This document shows, piece by piece, positions 1 through 8,280 of a stretch of DNA of 64,000 nt. The notes below the pieces were generated by a model. The model saw only the letters and a program-made list of their open reading frames with translations, made no database searches and was not told where the DNA came from. The DNA is from Sphingobacteriales bacterium. GTDB taxonomy: Bacteria > Bacteroidota > Bacteroidia > Chitinophagales > Chitinophagaceae. The stretch spans positions 186,001 through 250,000 of the forward strand of contig JACPUV010000026.1 of assembly GCA_016192105.1 (NCBI GenBank). Reading direction: 5' to 3'. A program made the position numbers and the translations under genes. Numbering within the stretch: the stretch's first letter is position 1; each line of letters starts with the position of its first letter.

Positions 1-319
1 ACTTACAGCAACCGGGCAGCTTATTGTACACATCCATGGTTGCCTTGAACCCTGCATTGTCATGACCCACATCCGCTATTTTCTGCTGGATCTTTGCGGT
101 ATTGGTAGTGCTGCTGTTATAGGTAACAGTAAGTTGCTTGGTATCCGCATCCCATTTGGCTTCACTGGCGCCGGCTTCTTTAGCGGCTTTTTCGATACGG
201 GTCTTGCACATACCGCAATTCCCCGAAACCTGGAAGGATTCGGTTTGTGCTTGAGCAAAAGAAATACTGGTAATCGCCACTAAAAGGGCGGTAAATGATA
301 AAATACGTAATGCTTTCAT
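1..319 (-). CDS. HMA-type heavy-metal-binding protein, secreted (3' end beyond window)
   Basis: Small periplasmic metal-binding protein of the heavy-metal-associated (HMA/MerP-like) fold; the C-terminus lies beyond the left edge. The start is the ATG followed by a classic signal peptide (residues 1-22, ending SISFAQ). A CGMC motif at residues 35-38 is the CxxC that binds Cu(I) or a similar soft metal, followed by an amphipathic helix (KTRIEKAAKEAG) and a beta-strand rich in Thr/Val, as expected for the beta-alpha-beta HMA fold. A second cysteine pair (GCC) appears near the visible end and could be another metal site. It lies 88 nt downstream of the HYC_CC_PP gene on the same strand; related genes often accompany copper efflux systems. 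The metal is inferred. Confidence 0.85.
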   Translation of the reverse strand, partial: MKALRILSFTALLVAITSISFAQAQTESFQVSGNCGMCKTRIEKAAKEAGASEAKWDADTKQLTVTYNSSTTNTAKIQQKIADVGHDNAGFKATMDVYNKLPGCCK

Positions 320-407
320 TTTATTCAGATTTGAAATGAAGTAAATAATAATTGTACCGGGGGCACAAACCTGTTTGTACCCGGGCAGATGACCTTTGCG
401 GCTGGTA

Positions 408-800
408 TCAAATCCGGAAAACATTAATCTGGAGGTATATATCCTGCTCAGACTGAAGTGGCGGGGAATGGTCTCCTATGACCGGTTTCTGCTCGGCTGT
501 ATAAAACGGGGCCGTTAAAAATTCCGAGGGCATTACGACTATTGGCTCCTGGGCGGGTATCGAATAATCCGGAACAGCATTGTTATTCTGATCCTGCTCC
601 AGTTTGAAAACCCTGACCTCGTCATGGCAACATTTGTTCGAAGCATGCATTTGCATACCACATTCGGCACAGCTATCATCTTTTCCTCCAAAGAGATGGA
701 TGGAAGCCAGCCGGTCCATGCAGTAATGCAGGTTCACCACCACGCCGCAGGTAACGGTCAGGTAACAAAGGAATGATATGGAAAGTACCAGCTTTTTCAT
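408..800 (-). CDS. HYC_CC_PP family protein
   Basis: 130-residue exported protein of the Bacteroidota HYC_CC_PP family, named after its three signatures, all visible here: HYC at residues 25-27, CC at 57-58 and PP at 113-114. A hydrophobic N-terminus (residues 4-23) serves as signal peptide or anchor. Further Cys residues (CAEC, about 44-47) and many His/Met residues suggest binding of a soft metal, but no activity is established. The gene is placed between a putative porin and an HMA protein on the same strand, consistent with metal handling. A TATCTTTG promoter box at 810-817 lies 9 nt before the ATG, so the gene probably has its own promoter. Function is inferred from motifs and context. 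Confidence 0.8.
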   Translation of the reverse strand: MKKLVLSISFLCYLTVTCGVVVNLHYCMDRLASIHLFGGKDDSCAECGMQMHASNKCCHDEVRVFKLEQDQNNNAVPDYSIPAQEPIVVMPSEFLTAPFYTAEQKPVIGDHSPPLQSEQDIYLQINVFRI

Positions 801-809
801 TTCCTTTTA

Positions 810-817
810 CAAAGATA
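810..817 (-). promoter_or_regulatory. -7 box TATCTTTG for the HYC_CC_PP gene
   Basis: Exact match, read on the minus strand, to the Bacteroidota -7 consensus TAnnTTTG, 9 nt upstream of the ATG. Confidence 0.5.
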
Positions 818-871
818 ATCCCAATATTGAAGAAATGAAACAGTGTTTGGACCCGGGTTGGGTTTTGAGAA

Positions 872-2896
872 TCAATTAACAAAGCGCCAGAAGACCCCGA
901 GCCTGAACTGGAGCCCCGGGAGGGCGTAATAAGGAGCCACCAGGTTATTGCGGGTAAACCCAAATCCGTCCAGGTTACGGGCCGCATTCAGGTTCTCGGC
1001 CCGGATAAAGGCCGTAAAGGGTTTGATCCTGAAGTGCAGGTAGGCCGCAATATCCGGCAGCGGGTTGCGGATGGTCATGGTATCCTGGTACACAAACTGG
1101 CCGAGCGCCGGGGAATAATCCGCTGCTTTGTAAGCGGCCCGGTACTTTATCTCCGTTCCAAACGCAATAGTGAGATTTTTAAAACCCAGGTTACCCTCAT
1201 ACCCGATACGGTTCCGGGTGTACAAGGCGGGTACATTCACCGGCGCATCCCCGACTGCCTGCTGCAGGTATATTTCAGCATGCCAGTTCCAGTGCTTTCC
1301 CAAACGAAACGTTTTCTCGATGGCTACCTGCAGCATGTTAAACAAACTGCTTTCCTGCTGTACCTGGTAATATCCTGAAAAATAAGTATAGTTCGTAGCC
1401 AGGTAATAATGACCGGTCAGCCGCAGGCGGAAAGAAGGCAGGAAATAGGCCGCATACAGGTGGGTATTGTTTTCCTTCTTCAGGTTTGCAGCTGTTTTCG
1501 CCAGGTAAAAACTGCTGCGGTTATCAAATACAAAGGAAGGGGTACGGCTCGTATTTTCAAATCCCAGTTGCAGGGAACCCACTTTTTTCCCCAGCAGGCT
1601 CAGCAGGCTGATATGTGCTTCATAATCGCCTGCATTGAAACCGGTAAAGTACAAACTGCCATTTGCTTCTATATCCCAGCGCTGGTTACGGGTCTTATTC
1701 CGGTATTCGGCGTGACCTGCCGTATTGAAGAAACGGGATTTCCCCGAAGACAATTCCCCGCTGATATGCTGGAGCATCAGTCCCAGTTTGATAAACTGGT
1801 GCAGGTTCTTCGCGTCGGGGAACTGGTAGATGGAAAAATCGTTGGACAGTATCTTCCACTTGTCCCTGAATAAAACCGTATCCCGGGGCCCGCGCAGGCT
1901 GGTATCATAATACGCCTGGTAATACATTGAATCGCCCACATTGTCCTGAAAGGTATAGCTGTTTTTATCCAGCCGGATCGTATGTTCAAACCGCAACCGG
2001 GGAAAAAACAGGGGAATGACCGTGGAATCCGTCACCACGGAATCCTTTTTTCCCAGGTCATACTGCTGGCGGAACAGCAGTGTGGTTTCGGTGTATTTGT
2101 TGCCGGTATTGATCTTATTGGCAAAGAAGTTGGATGAAAACACCTTTTTACCACCGATCCGGGTATTGATATTGTACCGCTCCTTGAAATCCGGGTCATT
2201 CAGCACATCGGAAGTATCGATGATTCCCCCGTTTTCGTAGGACTGCAGTTTGTTGGACAGGAATACAAAATAATTGTTGTAGCGCAGGTTGGTTGACTGG
2301 TATTTCGAGGTCAGCAGGTAATTGTTATGGTTGGTATTCTGATTCTGGAAAGAACCCGGTGAATTGATGAGCCGGTACTGGAAAAGAAAATTCCAGTTGG
2401 GTTTGATATTTTGGGTATGCACTAAACTGATCATCTGCTCCACCCGGCTGCCCAGCAGGTAGTTCAATTCAGAATACGGGCGGGTGGTATTAAAAAAACG
2501 GACCTCGCTCAGTTTCCATTTATACACATCAAAGGAGTGAAATCCCGGGTCAAAGCCCCCATTGAACTGCGGGGAAAATAATAAGGACCGGGCTGCAAGC
2601 CCCGTATTGCCCAGGTTGATATAGGTCCCCGGCAGGGGAAAACGGCGGGAGAAATCGCTGACCGTGGAGTCCAGCCGGTAATTCCGTGTCGAATCCAGGT
2701 AGCGGAAGCTGATCGTTATGGAATCTTCTTCGTTATCGCGGTGGCGCAGGCTGTCATTGCTGCTGCCCCCGTTAAAATTCCCCCCGAGTTGTTTTAACCG
2801 GTTGCCAAAACGTTGAACCGATGGCTCCTGGGCGGACAGGGCCATTGAATAAAAGAAGAGGGCAATAAAAAACAGGTATGTACAGTTTCTGCTCAG
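872..2896 (-). CDS. Putative outer-membrane porin (Porin_10-like beta-barrel), probable CTG start
   Basis: Large outer-membrane beta-barrel of the Bacteroidota 'putative porin' family: alternating aromatic/polar strands, a conserved N-terminal SITISFRYLDS segment and a C-terminal aromatic-rich strand ending FWRFVN. The first in-frame ATG (2845) lies inside the hydrophobic segment; reading upstream gives a complete signal peptide (SRNCTYLFFIALFFYSMALSAQ) after an in-frame TAG, and the only plausible initiator there is the CTG at 2894-2896. A TACCTTTG promoter box at 2948-2955 would place this codon inside the transcript. With that start the protein has 674 residues. It is followed by the HYC_CC_PP and HMA genes, so a role in metal passage is possible but unproven. 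The barrel assignment is firm; the start is inferred. Confidence 0.8.
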   Translation of the reverse strand: MSRNCTYLFFIALFFYSMALSAQEPSVQRFGNRLKQLGGNFNGGSSNDSLRHRDNEEDSITISFRYLDSTRNYRLDSTVSDFSRRFPLPGTYINLGNTGLAARSLLFSPQFNGGFDPGFHSFDVYKWKLSEVRFFNTTRPYSELNYLLGSRVEQMISLVHTQNIKPNWNFLFQYRLINSPGSFQNQNTNHNNYLLTSKYQSTNLRYNNYFVFLSNKLQSYENGGIIDTSDVLNDPDFKERYNINTRIGGKKVFSSNFFANKINTGNKYTETTLLFRQQYDLGKKDSVVTDSTVIPLFFPRLRFEHTIRLDKNSYTFQDNVGDSMYYQAYYDTSLRGPRDTVLFRDKWKILSNDFSIYQFPDAKNLHQFIKLGLMLQHISGELSSGKSRFFNTAGHAEYRNKTRNQRWDIEANGSLYFTGFNAGDYEAHISLLSLLGKKVGSLQLGFENTSRTPSFVFDNRSSFYLAKTAANLKKENNTHLYAAYFLPSFRLRLTGHYYLATNYTYFSGYYQVQQESSLFNMLQVAIEKTFRLGKHWNWHAEIYLQQAVGDAPVNVPALYTRNRIGYEGNLGFKNLTIAFGTEIKYRAAYKAADYSPALGQFVYQDTMTIRNPLPDIAAYLHFRIKPFTAFIRAENLNAARNLDGFGFTRNNLVAPYYALPGLQFRLGVFWRFVN

Positions 2897-2947
2897 CTGA
2901 CACTAATTTAAAATGACCGGTTGATAAACCGCTGCAAAATAGCGCAG

Positions 2948-2955
2948 CAAAGGTA
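2948..2955 (-). promoter_or_regulatory. -7 box TACCTTTG for the putative porin gene
   Basis: Exact TAnnTTTG match on the minus strand, 51 nt upstream of the proposed CTG start. Confidence 0.45.
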
Positions 2956-3017
2956 AAGATCGCGGTTAAAACTGTTAATAAAATAAACCCGTGGAGGGTA
3001 TGATTGTTAAAACAGTT

Positions 3018-3830
3018 CTACTGGTATGGATAGCGGTAATAATCACAAAATTCTTCATCACAAAGCAGTTTTTGAAGCCGTGGATCCCCCAGCACTGCCG
3101 TATAATCTATCCAATGACCCTCTACTTTTATTTTCCGGTAAACCAACCGGACTCCCTGGCTGTAATCCACCCACCGGTAAACATGCCCGGTGTATAAAGG
3201 CTGTATGGGCCGGCCATCCGCCCGGTGCCAACCATAAATGGCGGCCCGGTCCTGCCTGGTTTCGCGGCTGATCATCCCGCTGATGACCACATCTTTTTTG
3301 ATCCCGGCAATTAATCCCTTCCTCCCCTTTCGCTGTCCTTCGATGATCAGGTGGTGCTGCCACATCACGGGTGTGCTGTCCCGGTATGCATACATCGGCA
3401 CGGGTTCAGGTTTAATCGCAGCAGCCTTGTAGATATCATCCACCATCTTACGTGTTGGCAGGAAGCATTGGAAACTGTCCGCTATCTGCTGGGCGGCATA
3501 CGCTGTGATATTCACCCGGGCCCAATCCTTCCTGCTGCCAATACTGAGATAATCCGGGGATACATAATAAACCGCGCGGATCCTTTTGCCTGTAAGGCTG
3601 TCCCGGATGCTCAGTTTTACAGGTACAAACTTCCTGAGAAATGGCGGGATATTACCGGTGAGCGCTTCCTGTAAGACCAATGAGTCCCGTTCCCGCCAGT
3701 TCATAGCAGCGGCCTGTGTATAAAATCCCGATCCGGTCAGGGTTCCGGTCCTGCGTGGAACCGGCATCATCTTCCCGGGTTTGCAGGCCGGAAGGAGCAG
3801 TATCAGCAGGAACAGTAAACACCGAAACAT
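3018..3830 (-). CDS. Lipoprotein of unknown function
   Basis: 270-residue predicted lipoprotein; family not recognised. The start chosen is the ATG giving MFRCLLFLLILLLPAC, a signal peptide ending in a lipobox with Cys16 as the lipidated residue. An ATG 45 nt further upstream is rejected because it would translate through the terminator of the preceding gene. The mature protein contains a Trp/Arg-rich segment (NWRERDSLVLQEALTGN), then FLRKFVPV, YYVSPDYLSIGS, and PTRKMVDDIYKAA, which look like conserved structural elements of a globular secreted domain. The C-terminal half carries YGWHRADG and a Tyr-rich end. No catalytic motif is evident. A TATCTTCG box lies 3 nt before the start. Confidence 0.65.
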   Translation of the reverse strand: MFRCLLFLLILLLPACKPGKMMPVPRRTGTLTGSGFYTQAAAMNWRERDSLVLQEALTGNIPPFLRKFVPVKLSIRDSLTGKRIRAVYYVSPDYLSIGSRKDWARVNITAYAAQQIADSFQCFLPTRKMVDDIYKAAAIKPEPVPMYAYRDSTPVMWQHHLIIEGQRKGRKGLIAGIKKDVVISGMISRETRQDRAAIYGWHRADGRPIQPLYTGHVYRWVDYSQGVRLVYRKIKVEGHWIDYTAVLGDPRLQKLLCDEEFCDYYRYPYQ

Positions 3831-3833
3831 GTC

Positions 3834-3841
3834 CGAAGATA
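3834..3841 (-). promoter_or_regulatory. -7-like box TATCTTCG (one mismatch) before the lipoprotein gene
   Basis: Matches TAnnTTTG at all but one fixed position; 3 nt from the ATG and abutting the T-tract of the upstream terminator. Confidence 0.35.
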
Positions 3842-3871
3842 AAAAAAGCTGCCCGTTGAAAGGCAGCTTTA
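3842..3871 (-). terminator. Rho-independent terminator of the endonuclease gene
   Basis: On the minus strand AAAGCTGCC and GGCAGCTTT form a stem around a short loop (TTTCAACG-type), followed by a run of T. It lies 20 nt after the stop codon of the endonuclease I gene. Confidence 0.85.
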
Positions 3872-3890
3872 TCAAACAGGTCTGGCAGGT

Positions 3891-6452
3891 TTACTGTTTT
3901 ATGAATTTTGTATGGATCAGCTGGTCCTCCGAACGCAATTGCAGCAGGTAAGTGCCCCCGGCCAGTTCCGCAACGGGAATACTATAATGCTGCTGACCCG
4001 ATGCCAGCTTCAGTGTCTTCAATTTTCTTCCCGACAGATCGGTGATCGTAACGGAACAGGCAGCTGTCAGCGGCTTGCGGAAAATCACTCCTAACTGGTC
4101 GGTAACCGGGTTCGGGTAAAACGCGGCTGTAAAATCTGATACAGGAACAAGTACGCGGATCACTTTACTGTAGGTAAATGTCCCGTTCTGGTCAACCAGT
4201 TTCAACCGGTAAAATACATCCCCCTTTAACGCGGCATCAGCATCCTGGAAGGAAAATTTATCTGCATTCTGGAGCCAGTTCACGGTTCCTGCTTTTTGAA
4301 AGGTTCGTCCGCCATCTGTGCTTCTTTCCACTTCAAAACGGTCAAACCCATCTGCCATTCCAACCTGCCATTTCAGTTGAACCGCGTTCATCAGAAAGTT
4401 TCCGGTAAAATCCGTGAGTCTCACCGGTAAGATCAGTCCGCAGCCGGATACCCATACCTGGTTCACAAATTCCGGGTGATCGATAAACGGATTCCGGTTG
4501 CCCTGGAACAGGTAACCGGCATTGTTCCGGTCTATTTCTTTCTGGCTCACGGGATCCAGGTTATGCCAGCTGATCATCATCTGGAGATAAGGTAATTCGA
4601 TGGATGGCCAGGTAGTGCCGTCGAATGCCAGGTTCCCTTCCGTAGAGAGGGTTTCCCAGGCGCCCATATTGGACTGATAACGGGTTACGAAATAAAAGAA
4701 ACTCCTTGCCAGGTCACCTTTGAAAGCATCGATCGGTTCAAATGCTGTGTTACCGGTGAGCCCGGTTACGGTATTCGGTCCGAGTTTACTGCCATTCATA
4801 CTGGTAATGGAAGGTGAGCTCACTTCGCCATAGATAAAATTGCTCCGGTTGGCGTTGACAATTTTATCGGTGGGGTAAATATGAAAATAGTCACTCTCGG
4901 GACCAACGGAACCCGAAGCCGCGCTGGCGCCGAACCAGCTTTGCGGCACACTGTGTTCCCTGTTGTATAAAATTCCTTCGCTGCCTGCCGCCCCTCCGTT
5001 ATCCTGCTGTCCGCCGCTTGCCACCGGTCCGGGTGTAAAATTATACGGATCGGCTCCCGCGGGGTTATCGCTGTAAATATCCCAGATCACATCGATTGAT
5101 GTGCCGGGCCCCACTTCCCGTGGCTTTATATCGGAAACCAGGTATTGGTTCCAGAGATTTCCATAGGTCTTGGGCGTCATACCCGTGGTGATAATATTGA
5201 ACAGGGAGGTTTTCAGCGCCGAGCAGGTAAGCCCGGAAGCTGCGGAATAATAACCGGCCGGTTCACCGGATCCGCCGGCGGTGGTAGCAAAGCTATGAAC
5301 CGATGTACCGGTGACCAGGTAGTCCGGGGCGCCTCCGCAATCATTGTAAGTATAAACTGTAACATAGTACGTGCTGCTGGCGGTTAACCCGGACACGGTA
5401 ACGCTGCTGCCGGTACCGGCATAAACAGTTTGTTCACCGCTTGTATATACCGTTGAAGCAGGATAGACAATCCCGTCAACCGGGCTGGTAAAACTATTGA
5501 CTGTATTTACACGGACCAGGGAGGAAGTTCCGTTCCCGCCCGACCAGTTAATCGTTGCCGAAGTACTTCCGGGTGTGCTGCTGGTGGCCGACACCTGCAC
5601 GGTGGGTTGCAGACAACTGGTAGCGGTACTGCCGGTTGCCGGCGCTGTTGTATTGTAACAATTATCCGCACTGTTAAAAGTGAATACTGCCACATGATAC
5701 GTGGTTCCCGCCGACAATCCTGTAACGGCCACTGAATTCCCGGTATTGTTATAGACCACGTATTCGCCTGCCGCGATCGTTTGCCCTGAACCAAAGGCCG
5801 TATTGGCCGTATAAGCCGTACCACTGGAGGGCGTACCCGTCACGGCACCGCCCTGCCTGATCACAACCAGGGAATTGGTTCCACTGCCGGCCGTCCAGTT
5901 GACCGTAAACCCGGTTGCTGTAACCGCACTGAAAGAAGCGCCACTGGCCGGGGTAACCGGTGCTGTACAACTCACGCCAAATCCGGTCCAGGCGATATCG
6001 TCAATGGCCACCCGGGAACCGGCCACGGTTTGCACCAGGGAGAGCGTAAATGCGCCCGATATGTTGATGTTGTTCAGAGTGGCAGTAGTGGTGGTTGTCT
6101 GGGAACTGGGTACGGCCACGGTACCAACCGTAACCCCGTTCACCTTTACATCCAGTGATGCCGCGCTGCCGGTAAAAAGATATTTGTACTTGAAACTGAG
6201 ATTGCCGATACCATTGGCAATACTGCCGGATGTAACACTGCCGTTCCGGACACCGGCTGCCAATCCTGTGATAGTCTGGTCTGCCCTTGTATCGGTGGAA
6301 GACCAGGTTATCCCGCCGTCACCGGTCCAGTTCCTTGTACTATATGAACTGGGTGTTCCGGCCGGCATGCTGGTAAAACTTTCGGAGCCCTGACTGAATA
6401 GCTGAACCTGAATAAGAAGTTGAATACAAAAAACTAAAAAAAGGTTTTTCAT
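3891..6452 (-). CDS. Secreted endonuclease I family protein with FN3-like domains and T9SS type A sorting domain
   Basis: 853-residue exported multidomain nuclease. Order: signal peptide (1-20, ending QLFSQG), a jelly-roll-like N-terminal region (to about 160), two fibronectin III-like repeats (about 165-390, each with Thr-Gly-rich strands), an endonuclease I domain (about 400-675) and a C-terminal T9SS type A sorting domain from about residue 778 (FYPNPV, then SVTITDLSG, ending KFIKQ). The nuclease part shows REHSVPQSWFG with the catalytic His, DYFHIYPTD, NANRSNFIYGEV and DLARSFFYFVTRY, all typical of the family that cleaves DNA or RNA unspecifically. Export through T9SS, with cleavage and surface attachment or release, is expected. 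Likely role: nutrient scavenging from extracellular nucleic acids. Confidence 0.9.
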   Translation of the reverse strand: MKNLFLVFCIQLLIQVQLFSQGSESFTSMPAGTPSSYSTRNWTGDGGITWSSTDTRADQTITGLAAGVRNGSVTSGSIANGIGNLSFKYKYLFTGSAASLDVKVNGVTVGTVAVPSSQTTTTTATLNNINISGAFTLSLVQTVAGSRVAIDDIAWTGFGVSCTAPVTPASGASFSAVTATGFTVNWTAGSGTNSLVVIRQGGAVTGTPSSGTAYTANTAFGSGQTIAAGEYVVYNNTGNSVAVTGLSAGTTYHVAVFTFNSADNCYNTTAPATGSTATSCLQPTVQVSATSSTPGSTSATINWSGGNGTSSLVRVNTVNSFTSPVDGIVYPASTVYTSGEQTVYAGTGSSVTVSGLTASSTYYVTVYTYNDCGGAPDYLVTGTSVHSFATTAGGSGEPAGYYSAASGLTCSALKTSLFNIITTGMTPKTYGNLWNQYLVSDIKPREVGPGTSIDVIWDIYSDNPAGADPYNFTPGPVASGGQQDNGGAAGSEGILYNREHSVPQSWFGASAASGSVGPESDYFHIYPTDKIVNANRSNFIYGEVSSPSITSMNGSKLGPNTVTGLTGNTAFEPIDAFKGDLARSFFYFVTRYQSNMGAWETLSTEGNLAFDGTTWPSIELPYLQMMISWHNLDPVSQKEIDRNNAGYLFQGNRNPFIDHPEFVNQVWVSGCGLILPVRLTDFTGNFLMNAVQLKWQVGMADGFDRFEVERSTDGGRTFQKAGTVNWLQNADKFSFQDADAALKGDVFYRLKLVDQNGTFTYSKVIRVLVPVSDFTAAFYPNPVTDQLGVIFRKPLTAACSVTITDLSGRKLKTLKLASGQQHYSIPVAELAGGTYLLQLRSEDQLIHTKFIKQ

Positions 6453-6521
6453 CTGGTGGTTTGTTTGAGAATGTTAGAGTGGATTGGCCTATTAAAATAC
6501 CGGTAACCTAACCGGCATATA

Positions 6522-7871
6522 TTACTGTTTAATAAATTTCTGGGTCTGGATAAACTGCCCGGCGGCATTACTGATCCGGATCGTATAGAAACCGGGGGCC
6601 CAGGAACTCACATCCACCTGCATGACGGATGTACTCATTTGTTTACGCAGCACTTCACGCCCCGCAATATCCGCTACCGCGATTGAAACCGGCTCCATAC
6701 CGGTCAGTTTAATGGTGAACTGATCGCGTGAAGGATTGGGAAAAATGGTGATTCTTTGCTGCCCCAGGTTGTTTACTACTTTCAGGGAGCTGTACGCGAT
6801 CTTGCCATCCATGGCGACCGCCTTGACCCGGTAATACAATAAAGGGGACCGGGCGTTCTCATCGCTGAATGCCCCACTGTATTCGGAGCTGTTTTGCTGA
6901 ACGGTCTTTTCAACTTTTAATTCGGTAAAATTAATTCCGTTAAAACTGCGTTCCAGCGCAAAATAATCATAGGCCGCCGAACTGACCAGTTTCCAGTTCA
7001 GGGTTACCAGGTCCTGTACCTGCTTAAACCCGGTAACAGAAAATGTTTTTTCATCCAGAATCACCATGGGACTGGGAACACAACCTGAATTATTGATCCA
7101 GACACTGCCGCCGGCTCCGTTGGGTACGATCACTGCGGCATTCCCCGCCGCCGGCGAACCCCCGTTTGTATAAACAGCGCTGCTGCTCTGGTAATTTGCA
7201 ACCAAGGTGTTTCCCCCACCCGTATAATCATAGATGGTACTGGTCCTGGAACTTCCGTTTGAGTTCACGAAATAACCCCCGTTACAACCCGATAACGGTG
7301 TATAAGCGCCATTACCTACCACGAGGTAATATTGCTGGGTGGGTGAGCCACCGGAACAGTGATTCGAAAAATTAAGATTAGTAGCCGGTACATCCAGGCC
7401 ACAGCCTCCCGCCCCAAGAAAAACAGTAAATAAACCTCCGGGAATGATCCCCGTAGCCGGAACGGCAACAAACACATTACAGCCCGCAATGGTATTCAGG
7501 GTATTCCTGACATTATCGATCACTGTGGCGTCAGCCGGGGTACCCGGATCCATGATGCGGAAACAGGATAAACCCGAACCAGAAACCCCACAGTTTTCAG
7601 CATTCGGTGTAAAAGTTGGTTTAGGCGCATTGATCACATTCTTTCCATACCAGTACCAGTTGAAATCGGGCTGAATCCCTGCCGACATATGATTAATTGA
7701 CGCAAAACCCATATCGCCAACATTCACCGCGGTTGTCGCCAGGCCAACAATGAATTCATTACTTCCGTCATTACCACAGGGGTTGATAAATTGGGTGATC
7801 AGGCGGATGTTTTGTGAAAACGAATGTGTAGAAAAGAGTGCAAAAAATACAATCAGGGCATTTTTTTTCAT
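6522..7871 (-). CDS. Secreted protein with T9SS type A sorting domain, N-terminal domain of unknown function
   Basis: 449 residues: signal peptide (1-19, ending THSFSQ), an N-terminal domain of about 245 residues starting IRLITQFINPCGNDGSNEF, rich in Gly/Asn/Cys, a linker, a beta-sandwich region (about 275-360) of the type that precedes sorting domains, and a C-terminal T9SS type A domain (IFPNPSRDQF, SIAVADIAGREV, ending TQKFIKQ). The N-terminal domain resembles those in secreted proteins that begin with a 'NPC..D..NEF' motif, but I do not recognise an activity. Paired in tandem with the endonuclease gene (69 nt apart), with the same closing KFIKQ, suggesting a shared secretion route rather than a shared reaction. 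Confidence 0.8.
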   Translation of the reverse strand: MKKNALIVFFALFSTHSFSQNIRLITQFINPCGNDGSNEFIVGLATTAVNVGDMGFASINHMSAGIQPDFNWYWYGKNVINAPKPTFTPNAENCGVSGSGLSCFRIMDPGTPADATVIDNVRNTLNTIAGCNVFVAVPATGIIPGGLFTVFLGAGGCGLDVPATNLNFSNHCSGGSPTQQYYLVVGNGAYTPLSGCNGGYFVNSNGSSRTSTIYDYTGGGNTLVANYQSSSAVYTNGGSPAAGNAAVIVPNGAGGSVWINNSGCVPSPMVILDEKTFSVTGFKQVQDLVTLNWKLVSSAAYDYFALERSFNGINFTELKVEKTVQQNSSEYSGAFSDENARSPLLYYRVKAVAMDGKIAYSSLKVVNNLGQQRITIFPNPSRDQFTIKLTGMEPVSIAVADIAGREVLRKQMSTSVMQVDVSSWAPGFYTIRISNAAGQFIQTQKFIKQ

Positions 7872-8280
7872 TGGTTTGGATATTACCCTGCAATAGTAAT
7901 GGTAAACCGTTATTTACTAATTAAATTAATATGTATTTTATGTAAGAAAAAGTACTTACACATGATCTAATACGTAAACTTCCGATTTTACCTGGGAAAA
8001 TCCCTATCCGGGGCAGGTTTTTGTCCGCCATAAGACAGGGAAAAACCAAGATCCTTCTTTGGTTTAATCAGGTTGGGAAGAATACGAGAATAGTATAACG
8101 GCCTTCCTTAAATCAAACCCGGTTGTTATTTTCGGCGATGGCGATATCCAGGTAATTCGTTTTGAGCTAAGGCAGATGGTAACGGAGAGCCAGGCCGCAA
8201 TCCGATATCCGCCTGATAGTGAGCTCAAACAGCCCTGTTGGAATAACGAAATCACTTATCTTCGCGGAAATTTTTCCAAT
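7872..8280. other. Intergenic region upstream of sucC
   Basis: About 400 bases between divergently oriented genes, AT-rich on the left. No convincing gene on either strand. It holds an imperfect inverted repeat, TTTGGTTTAA at 8058-8067 against TTAAATCAAA at 8108-8117, with GGAAG/CTTCC inside, and a promoter-like TATCTTCG at 8257-8264 (one mismatch to TAnnTTTG) 16 nt before the sucC ATG. Confidence 0.5.

Noticed and set aside
8176..8280. Upstream in-frame extension of sucC by 35 codons
   Set aside because: No family similarity and the canonical [12 protein letters not shown] start is at 8281.
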